From Bacteroidales bacterium (GTDB lineage Bacteria > Bacteroidota > Bacteroidia > Bacteroidales > UBA1556), in NCBI GenBank assembly GCA_029935325.1, contig JAOZKO010000190.1:1-5713 (forward strand): 5,713 bases of DNA. The letters are read 5' to 3'. Below, piece by piece: positions 1 through 4,857 of the stretch. A program made the translations under genes and the position numbers. Every line of letters begins with the position of its first letter. The first letter of the stretch is position 1. The notes beneath the pieces are model-generated. The model searched no databases, had not been told where the DNA came from, and worked only from the letters and a program-made list of their open reading frames with translations.

Positions 1-233
1 AATGTAATTGTTCCATTTTTCATTTCATCTGCAAAGAATGTTTCAAGAGTGTAAATGGTGTTTGCTTCTATTGCATTACAAGTTTTGCAACGGCGAGTTG
101 TGTGGAAATCAATAACCTCAATTTTGTTTTTCGTATCTATTATTTCTGGAGCACTGTTACTATTAACAGTATCATTACAAGAAAATAGCATAAGGCTAAA
201 AGCAAATAGAGTTAAGGCTGCAAATCGTTTCAT
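1..233 (-). CDS. arsF: ArsF-like thioredoxin-fold lipoprotein, N-terminal 77 residues (runs off left edge)
   Basis: The reading frame starts at an ATG at 233 and stays open to the window edge, so the C-terminus is missing. Residues 1-19 form a lipoprotein signal peptide ending in the lipobox LFSC, with C19 as the lipidated cysteine; the protein should be anchored in the membrane outside the cytoplasm. After a short linker, residues 38-55 read KIEVIDFHTTRRCKTCNA, a beta strand leading into a CxxC redox site (C49, C52). This arrangement matches the family that NCBI, as I recall it, names nitrophenyl compound nitroreductase subunit ArsF. In Shewanella, ArsE and ArsF are reported to reduce nitroaromatic arsenicals and ArsG to export the products. 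The start lies 17 bases after the permease stop, so it is the fourth gene of the ars operon. The family assignment is fairly sure; the substrate is inferred. It could instead be a general extracytoplasmic thiol carrier. Confidence 0.75.
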   Translation of the reverse strand, partial: MKRFAALTLFAFSLMLFSCNDTVNSNSAPEIIDTKNKIEVIDFHTTRRCKTCNAIEANTIYTLETFFADEMKNGTIT

Positions 234-250
234 ATTATTAAGTTTTTGGT

Positions 251-1228
251 TTATAAAATTAGGTTAAAAATATATCCTGATATGATTATACTTAGAGTTA
301 CTACTCCAAAGAATATTCCTATTAGTTTAAATGTCATTACTTTCTTTAGCAGCATTGCTTCTGGTAGCGAAAGTCCCACAACAGCCATCATAAAAGCTAT
401 TGCTGTTCCTATTGGTATGCCTTTAGCTACCAAAACTTGTACTATTGGTAAAATCCCAGATGCATTGGAGTACATTGGTACTGCTAGTATTGTTGCCGCA
501 GGAACTGCAAATAAATTGTCTTTGCACATATAGGCTTCAAAAAATCCTTCGGGAATATAACCATGCATTAAGCCGCCAATGGCAATTCCAATTATTACAT
601 ATGGTAAAATGCCTTTTATGATGTTTAAAACTTCCTTCCAAATAATTGGCAAACGCTTTCCGAAACTTTGCTTTTCCTGCTTAAATGCAATCAGCTCTTT
701 TTCAGAATTGTCCAATACATCTTTTACCCATGGAGTAAGGAAGCGTTCTAGCTTTAGTTTTTGCAAGACTGCTCCAGACACAGTGCCAAGTATTACTCCA
801 CTGGTAACATAAATTAATGTTGTTTTAAGTCCAAAGAGGCCAATAAATAGACCTATGGCAACTTCATTTACTAGGGGAGAGGTAATTAAAAATGCGAAAG
901 TTACTCCCAATGGAATGCCGCCTTTTACAAAACCAATAAATAAAGGAACAGAAGAGCAAGAGCAGAATGGTGTTACAACTCCAAATAGGCTTGCTGATAA
1001 GTATTCAAAACCATAAAGTTTTTTACGTGATAAGTAATTTCGAACCCTGTCAACAGGAAAATAGCTATTTATTATTCCCATCAAAAAGATAATTATTATA
1101 AGGAGAATAAGTATCTTGGTAGTATCGTATAAAAAAAAGTTTAGAGCATCAGCTAAATGACTTTCTTTTGATAATTCCAAAATATCATAGACAATCCAAT
1201 CTGCAATATGTTGAACCCAGTCAAACAT
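251..1228 (-). CDS. arsP: ArsP-type permease (organoarsenical/metal efflux)
   Basis: A 325-residue inner-membrane permease of the DUF318/ArsP family (PF03773). About eight hydrophobic segments are visible, near residues 37-55, 80-100, 108-130, 135-155, 205-222, 240-260, 272-290 and 300-322, with a charged cytoplasmic-type loop at 156-200. The family hallmark TPFCSCSSVP is at 86-95, with C89 and C91 as likely metalloid ligands. The two halves resemble each other: GIPLG...AFLITSPLVNE (104-122) and GIPIG...AFMMAVVGLSLPE (270-290), an internal duplication. Characterised ArsP proteins, such as that of Campylobacter jejuni, export methylarsenite and trivalent aromatic arsenicals; other relatives are linked to copper or zinc efflux. 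It lies 22 bases after the thioredoxin-like gene, in an operon headed by an ArsR regulator, which favours the arsenic role. Length is normal. The family is sure; the substrate is inferred. Confidence 0.88.
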   Translation of the reverse strand: MFDWVQHIADWIVYDILELSKESHLADALNFFLYDTTKILILLIIIIFLMGIINSYFPVDRVRNYLSRKKLYGFEYLSASLFGVVTPFCSCSSVPLFIGFVKGGIPLGVTFAFLITSPLVNEVAIGLFIGLFGLKTTLIYVTSGVILGTVSGAVLQKLKLERFLTPWVKDVLDNSEKELIAFKQEKQSFGKRLPIIWKEVLNIIKGILPYVIIGIAIGGLMHGYIPEGFFEAYMCKDNLFAVPAATILAVPMYSNASGILPIVQVLVAKGIPIGTAIAFMMAVVGLSLPEAMLLKKVMTFKLIGIFFGVVTLSIIISGYIFNLIL

Positions 1229-1250
1229 TGGTTTTACTATAATCTTAAAA

Positions 1251-1487
1251 TTATACTAGCAGGTCTATTAGCTCCGATTTTGAAGGTAGGCGACCTTTTA
1301 TAACTACTACCTCATCAACTACCACAGCAGGAGTAGATAGAATATTATATTTCATTATTTCCATAATATCTTCCACCTTCACAATTGTTGCATCAATATT
1401 GTTGTTTTTCACAACATCTGTGACAATATTGGTGGTTTGTAAGCATTTAGGGCAGCCAGTTCCAAGAATTTTAATGACTTTCTTCAT
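1251..1487 (-). CDS. Small thioredoxin-fold protein with CPKC active site (ArsE-like candidate)
   Basis: A 78-residue cytoplasmic protein of the small redox-disulfide thioredoxin group (Thioredoxin_3, PF13192). It begins with a strand, KVIKILGTG (3-11), followed directly by the redox site C12-P-K-C15. The cis-proline motif STPAVVV is at 51-57 with P53, and a strand and final helix complete a minimal thioredoxin fold. There is no signal peptide, unlike its partner arsF. Genes of this type regularly sit between arsR and an ArsP-like permease in Bacteroidota, and the protein may deliver electrons to, or hand metalloid to, the permease or ArsF. It could correspond to ArsE of the ArsEFG system, but I cannot confirm that from the sequence. 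The ATG is preceded by TAATAAT, as is that of arsF. The gap to arsR is 55 bases and holds no evident hairpin, so cotranscription is likely. Confidence 0.85.
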   Translation of the reverse strand: MKKVIKILGTGCPKCLQTTNIVTDVVKNNNIDATIVKVEDIMEIMKYNILSTPAVVVDEVVVIKGRLPSKSELIDLLV

Positions 1488-1542
1488 ATTATTAGGTATT
1501 ATTGTTATTAGTATTTTAGTTTTGAAATCTACATTAATCAGT

Positions 1543-1911
1543 TTAATTAGTCTTATCTGCGTGTTTGTCTTCGGATTGTTTAGTATCTAAACTATAAGAA
1601 CGAGTATGATTAAAAAGAGAATTGAAAAGAATCTTTGCTTTATTCCAGTTTTCCTGATTTATGCAATATCTTACTTTTGGAGGTTTTACTTCTCCTTGAA
1701 TTAGGCCTGCATTTTTTAGCTCTTTCAAATGTTGTGAAACAGTTGATTGGGCCAATGGAAAAACATCAACTAAATCACCAGTAAAGCAACATGCTTGACT
1801 CTCAAGATGCCGCAATATTGCAATGCGCGTTGGATGGCCCAAGGCTTTGGCAAAACGGGCTAATTCCTCAGTGTCTTCTCTATATTCTATATGTTGTAAA
1901 GTTCGCTTCAT
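1543..1911 (-). CDS. arsR: ArsR/SmtB-family metalloid-responsive repressor
   Basis: A 122-residue winged-helix repressor, first gene of the operon. The conserved core starts at LARFAKALGHPTRIAILRHL (17-36). The recognition helix region is QSTVSQHLKELKNAGLIQGE (55-74), and the wing carries KVRYCINQENW (79-89). Vicinal cysteines C41 and C42 lie in ACCFTGDLVD at the helix-turn-helix entrance, where classical ArsR proteins hold their arsenite ligands; C83 in the wing is a possible third ligand. In this family the apo-protein binds the operator, and binding of As(III) or a similar metalloid releases it. The last 18 residues are charged and low in conserved character. The ATG at 1911 gives the usual N-terminal length and is only 9 bases from the predicted -7 box, so the mRNA leader would be very short. 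Autoregulation is likely, since the candidate operator surrounds that box. The family is sure; the exact inducer is inferred. Confidence 0.92.
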   Translation of the reverse strand: MKRTLQHIEYREDTEELARFAKALGHPTRIAILRHLESQACCFTGDLVDVFPLAQSTVSQHLKELKNAGLIQGEVKPPKVRYCINQENWNKAKILFNSLFNHTRSYSLDTKQSEDKHADKTN

Positions 1912-1916
1912 TTATT

Positions 1917-1932
1917 ATCGCAAATGTACGAT
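1917..1932 (-). promoter_or_regulatory. arsR promoter -7 box inside a candidate ArsR operator
   Basis: On the minus strand, 1928-1921 reads TACATTTG, an exact match to the Bacteroidota -7 consensus TAnnTTTG. It is flanked by ATCG and CGAT, giving the palindrome ATCG-N8-CGAT over 1917-1932. A repressor bound here would cover the -7 box directly. The -33 element is weak: only a T-rich stretch around 1949-1956 lies at the right distance, with no clear TTTG. The box match and the palindrome are seen; their use as promoter and operator is inferred. Confidence 0.6.
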
Positions 1933-1974
1933 GAATGATATTAGGAAAAACATTTTTTTATTTCTTTAGAGGAA

Positions 1975-1987
1975 TAAGTTTGCGATA
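1975..1987 (+). promoter_or_regulatory. Divergent -7 box (TAAGTTTG) with CGATA, upstream of the first beta-barrel gene
   Basis: The plus strand reads TAAGTTTG at 1975-1982, an exact TAnnTTTG match, followed by CGATA just as in the arsR promoter. TTTGCGATA at 1979-1987 is the exact reverse complement of 1916-1924. The left ATCG arm seen at arsR is missing here (GGAA instead), so this would be at most an operator half-site. Transcription from here would give a leader of about 100 bases before the ATG at 2091. No good -33 element is seen. Confidence 0.4.
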
Positions 1988-2090
1988 TATTGAAAACTAA
2001 TTACCATAATATGTAGTAGAGTGCAACTTATTTCTTTTTGCTTTGTCTTTGTGGTATTATTAAAATCTATTGGGTGTAAAAAAATATATC

Positions 2091-2741
2091 ATGAAAACTT
2101 TAAAGCCTGCTTTAGCAATTATCATTACTCTTTTCTTATTTAGTATAAATGGATATTCACAAAAATTAAATCAGATTGATTTTACAATTGGGCCAACATA
2201 TACTGGGGATATAGCTGTTAGTAAGCTTGCGAGGCCTAGCTTTATGAGTTTTGCCACATTTAGTTATACTATGGAGCTTAGTTATAAAAAAAGTATAACT
2301 GACCGTATGCAATTAGGCTTTGGACTAGGATATTCTCAACAGAGATCTTTACTTCGATCTGATACCATAGATTATCACTATAGGAGAGGCTATATTGAGG
2401 TTCCTCTTATTTTTCGCTATAAATTTAATAGGGCAGCAAAGAATAAATTCTTATTGGATGCGAAAATATATAATCAATTTATGACAAATATTGTTTCAAC
2501 CCAAAGTGGTTTAGAGCAAGAGATTATTGAGCGATATACTTATGAGGATTTAGTAGAATATAATTTTAAAATGTATAATATTGCGGTTTCACTTGGAGTA
2601 TCCTATGAGAGAGTATTTGATAATAATATTTCCCTAAGTTTATCTCCATTTGCTAAATATGGGCTATTTAGTTATAGACGACAAACATCCTCCCATGATA
2701 TTTCTTTTGGCTTGCTCTTAGGTGTAGGATATCGCTTTTAG
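2091..2741 (+). CDS. Outer-membrane beta-barrel protein (PorT-like/OMP_b-brl type), function unknown
   Basis: A 216-residue exported protein. Residues 1-24 are a signal peptide: K-containing start, hydrophobic core ALAIIITLFLFSI, and a GYSQ end. The rest alternates polar and hydrophobic residues with many aromatics, as in beta-barrels. YIEVPLIFRYKF (101-112) matches the motif common in Bacteroidota barrels of the PF13568 type, and the chain ends in an amphipathic strand with a terminal aromatic (LLLGVGYRF). No plug, peptidoglycan-binding or enzymatic domain is visible. The start is the ATG at 2091, not the in-frame TTG at 2070, because the ATG places the signal peptide at the very N-terminus and follows an A-rich leader. 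The gene diverges from arsR, whose control region it may share. The barrel assignment is good; what it carries or anchors is unknown. Confidence 0.8.
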   Translation: MKTLKPALAIIITLFLFSINGYSQKLNQIDFTIGPTYTGDIAVSKLARPSFMSFATFSYTMELSYKKSITDRMQLGFGLGYSQQRSLLRSDTIDYHYRRGYIEVPLIFRYKFNRAAKNKFLLDAKIYNQFMTNIVSTQSGLEQEIIERYTYEDLVEYNFKMYNIAVSLGVSYERVFDNNISLSLSPFAKYGLFSYRRQTSSHDISFGLLLGVGYRF

Positions 2742-2779
2742 AATCTGCTCAGTTTTTATATTGATTTACAGATTTTTTT
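2740..2779 (+). terminator. Weak candidate terminator after the first beta-barrel gene
   Basis: AATCTG at 2742-2747 and CAGATT at 2769-2774 form a perfect 6-bp inverted repeat, extendable outward by a G-T and an A-T pair. Seven Ts follow at 2773-2779. The loop is 21 bases and the stem is AT-rich, so this is a poor hairpin by usual standards. If it does not work, the two barrel genes may be read together. Confidence 0.3.
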
Positions 2780-2841
2780 CATATCTTAGCCAACCATATT
2801 AGATTTTTGCTATCATTATGTAAATATATAAGTCCTTTACT

Positions 2842-3375
2842 ATGAAAAAATTAATCCTATTGCCATTTTTTCTAATGATTTTTCTTTCGTCCAATTCACA
2901 AACCTATGTTAGGAATAATGTTTACTTTGAATTAGGTGGCGCATCACCTTATTATTCAATTAATTATGAAAGGATGTTGCTTAATTGGGCTAATTTTAAT
3001 ATTGCTGCTAGAGTAGGTGTAATGTATATTAAATGGGATGGCGATTTCTATCGTGGAGCTCCAATAGGGTTGTCGTATTTAAAAAGTATTGGAGAAAAGT
3101 CATATATAGAAGCTGGTTTATTTTATACATTTATAAAGGTTAATGAAGAACATCGTAAAGGAAATGGTGATACAACAGGTTTGCCTAATATTACTTATGA
3201 TGAGTTTTTCAATCAAAGGTTAGGCTTTCAGGCAGCTTATCGACATCAGCCACGTACTAAAGGTTTCTTTTGGAATATTTCATTCCAGTTATTTGCCACA
3301 AGAGAGAATTATGAATTTATAAATGATCCAACATTGACTCCCCGCTTAGGTCTTGGTTTGGGTTATTCTTTTTAA
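2842..3375 (+). CDS. Small outer-membrane beta-barrel protein, function unknown
   Basis: A 177-residue exported protein. Residues 1-20 are a signal peptide (MKKLILLPFFLMIFLSSNSQ). The mature part opens with VYFELGGASPYYSINYERML (27-46), a motif frequent in small Bacteroidota barrel proteins whose strands begin with E-x-G-G and end in NYER. Alternating strands follow, for example NIAARVGVMYIKW (53-65), SYIEAGLFYTFI (87-98) and FFWNISFQLFA (142-152), and the chain ends in RLGLGLGYSF with a terminal phenylalanine as in outer-membrane proteins. About eight strands would fit this size. The polar stretch at 101-123 is probably an extracellular loop. It starts 100 bases after the preceding barrel gene on the same strand; GATTTTTG at 2802-2809 is a one-mismatch -7 box. 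It converges with the ATPase gene, leaving 25 bases between stops and no clear terminator. The two barrels are not obviously copies of each other. Confidence 0.78.
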   Translation: MKKLILLPFFLMIFLSSNSQTYVRNNVYFELGGASPYYSINYERMLLNWANFNIAARVGVMYIKWDGDFYRGAPIGLSYLKSIGEKSYIEAGLFYTFIKVNEEHRKGNGDTTGLPNITYDEFFNQRLGFQAAYRHQPRTKGFFWNISFQLFATRENYEFINDPTLTPRLGLGLGYSF

Positions 3376-3400
3376 AGAAGAATATTGAGTAGTTAGAGAA

Positions 3401-4594
3401 TTAATACATTATACCAAACAGCCATAGCGGTATTACATTCCCAACCCCAGTCTCAATATTGTCTTTTACCACAAACGAATTTTTTAAGTCCTTAATCTGT
3501 TCTTGCTTTTTGCTTTTTCCTCCAATTTCAAAAGTGTATTTATTATCAATAAGGAAATCTCCCTTTGATGATAAATTTACATTATGCGAGTGTAATAGTT
3601 GATTGAGAAAAAAAGTTTTGCGAATATTTCCCACATTGGCATTTTGCTGTCCATAAGCATAAATTAGATTTGTATTATGTAGGTATAATTTATCAGGCTT
3701 ACTCAATGCGCTTATGCCTTTTTGTGGTTTACGAGCCATAGTAATTAGTAGAGCCTTTTCTAAATAGCCGAGTGTTTTTAATAATGTAGGGCGTGAAACT
3801 CCAATTCGCTCACTCAATTTGCTTATGTTTGGTGTAAATGGTGAAGATTCGGCAATAGCATGCAAAAGACGCTTAAGCTTATATATCAGTACATAATCAG
3901 GATTGTAGAAAGTATTGATATCCACTTCTATAATAAGATTAATTGTGTTAATTAGTTTTTCGTGGTATAACTCAATGTCCTCCTTAAAGAAAGGATATGC
4001 GCCGTATTTAATGTAATTATTAAACTCAAATATAGGTTTTATCTTTTTATTGATTTCATAGGCAATATCGCTGTGGTTTTCAAGGATTTCTTTAAAGCTG
4101 ACTTGCTCTATTTTTACCCCTGAATTTAGTTCAATATATTCGCGAAGTGATAAATTATCCAAGGTATAGGAAATGGCTCTGCGGCTTAAGTCGGCCTCTC
4201 CCTTATTGATGTTCAGGATAGAGGAAGAGGTGAATACCACTTTCAATTTGGGGTAGTTATCGTAAATCAATTTTAACTCCCGCGACCAATTTGGGTATTT
4301 ATGTACTTCGTCAAGAAAAAGAAATTTCCCACCATTCTTCGAGAATTGGTCAGCCATTTCAATTAAACGATGATCGTAGAAATACTGATGCTCCATGGAA
4401 ATGTACAATGCTTCTGGAGCCTTCATTTTCTGCAAGGCCATATATTGAAGCAATAGCGTGGTTTTGCCTACGCCTCTTGCTCCTTTTATGGCAATTAGCC
4501 GTGTGCTCCACTTGATTTCTGGAATAATATATCTTACAAACTTTAGGGAGATATCCTTAATCTTTTGGTTTGATTCTGCAAGTATTGATTCCAT
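3401..4594 (-). CDS. ATPase of the AAA_14/DUF4143 type with winged helix and nuclease-like C-terminus
   Basis: A 397-residue cytoplasmic protein. Walker A is GARGVGKTT at 38-46; Walker B is FLFLDEVHKYPNW at 91-103 (D95, E96); TSSS at 122-125 fits sensor 1, and R138/R139 are candidate arginine fingers. Residues about 256-287 form a winged helix (KLSERIGVSRPTLLKTLGYL). The C-terminal part has GDFLID (345-350) and YTFEIGGKSKKQEQI (353-367), resembling a PD-(D/E)xK nuclease core, and ends in IPLWLFGIMY, typical of Bacteroidota members. This matches the large AAA_14 plus DUF4143 family, whose role is unknown; the members are often solitary, scattered genes. The ATG at 4594 is chosen over the in-frame TTG at 4615 because it puts a -7 box about 40 bases upstream and gives the usual short N-terminus. 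All ATPase motifs look intact. A mobile or defence-related role is possible but unsupported here. Confidence 0.85.
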   Translation of the reverse strand: MESILAESNQKIKDISLKFVRYIIPEIKWSTRLIAIKGARGVGKTTLLLQYMALQKMKAPEALYISMEHQYFYDHRLIEMADQFSKNGGKFLFLDEVHKYPNWSRELKLIYDNYPKLKVVFTSSSILNINKGEADLSRRAISYTLDNLSLREYIELNSGVKIEQVSFKEILENHSDIAYEINKKIKPIFEFNNYIKYGAYPFFKEDIELYHEKLINTINLIIEVDINTFYNPDYVLIYKLKRLLHAIAESSPFTPNISKLSERIGVSRPTLLKTLGYLEKALLITMARKPQKGISALSKPDKLYLHNTNLIYAYGQQNANVGNIRKTFFLNQLLHSHNVNLSSKGDFLIDNKYTFEIGGKSKKQEQIKDLKNSFVVKDNIETGVGNVIPLWLFGIMY

Positions 4595-4636
4595 AATGTA
4601 AAATGTATTTGACAATTATGCGTTTAAAATGTTATG

Positions 4637-4644
4637 CAAAGATA
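4637..4644 (-). promoter_or_regulatory. -7 box of the ATPase gene promoter
   Basis: The minus strand reads TATCTTTG, an exact match to TAnnTTTG, followed by CA. Transcription would start near 4632, giving a leader of roughly 38 bases before the ATG at 4594. No TTTG is found at the -33 distance, so the promoter would be weak or helped by another factor. Confidence 0.5.
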
Positions 4645-4662
4645 ACAAAAATACTTGATATA

Positions 4663-4713
4663 TGTATAATGAATTTTATAATTTAGGATAAAAATTGTTA
4701 AATGAATTATACA
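4663..4713. repeat. Nested AT-rich inverted repeats upstream of the ATPase promoter
   Basis: TGTATAAT at 4663-4670 and ATTATACA at 4706-4713 are perfect 8-bp reverse complements. Inside them, AATTTTAT (from 4672) and ATAAAAATT (ending near 4696) pair with one bulged A. AATGAATT also occurs twice in direct orientation (4668-4675 and 4701-4708). It lies just upstream of the predicted ATPase -7 box. It could be a protein-binding site, or chance in AT-rich DNA. Confidence 0.35.
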
Positions 4714-4740
4714 AAAATAGATATAAACTATAAAATAGAT
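4714..4740. repeat. Short direct repeat AAAATAGAT, two copies 18 bp apart
   Basis: AAAATAGAT occurs at 4714-4722 and again at 4732-4740. The 18-bp period is under two helical turns. The surrounding DNA is nearly all A and T, so chance is a fair explanation. Confidence 0.25.
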
Positions 4741-4744
4741 TTTA

Positions 4745-4857
4745 CAAATATAGGCAATCAGTGTTTTTGTAAAAGTGATAATCCTTAGGGTTGTAAGTAT
4801 AATACACTGGCATTAAGCGCAGCAGACTATTATGGGCTTCGGAAGACACGCTATTTG
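4745..4857 (-). other. Less AT-rich patch with a 38-codon open frame, nature unknown
   Basis: Between the ATPase leader and the secreted-protein gene, roughly 4780-4855 is visibly richer in G and C than its surroundings. On the minus strand a frame of 38 codons is open between stops, from about 4858 down to the TAA at 4744-4742, including LLRLMPVYYTYNPKDYHFYK; it overlaps the end of the type IX gene by a few codons. It has no credible start close to its beginning and no recognised domain. It could be a gene remnant, a dispersed intergenic repeat, or the structured 3' end of the upstream transcript: AGCGTG near 4852 and TGCGCT near 4819 can pair, with two wobble pairs. I do not call it a gene. 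Confidence 0.3.

Noticed and set aside
55..267. 70-residue plus-strand frame
   Set aside because: Antisense to the ArsF-like lipoprotein gene, whose lipobox and CxxC show the true strand.
246..812. Plus-strand frames at 246-533 and 579-812
   Set aside because: Antisense to the ArsP gene, which has clear family motifs; they have no domains of their own.
1488..1542. Terminator or internal promoter between arsR and the thioredoxin-like gene
   Set aside because: The 55 bases are AT-rich without a convincing hairpin or TAnnTTTG box on the minus strand.
1399..1590. 63-residue hydrophobic plus-strand frame
   Set aside because: Antisense to the thioredoxin-like gene and to the end of arsR; its hydrophobic look comes from reading AT-rich DNA on the opposite strand.
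2070..2090. TTG start adding seven residues to the first beta-barrel protein
   Set aside because: The ATG at 2091 puts the signal peptide at the N-terminus and follows an A-rich leader; the extra residues have no counterpart in signal peptides of this type.
3376..3400. Shared terminator between the converging barrel and ATPase genes
   Set aside because: No stem with a T-run is visible in these 25 bases on either strand.
4291..4515. 74-residue plus-strand frame
   Set aside because: Antisense to the Walker motif region of the ATPase.
4595..4615. TTG start adding seven residues to the ATPase
   Set aside because: The ATG at 4594 gives the usual N-terminus; TTG starts are rare and nothing upstream supports it.
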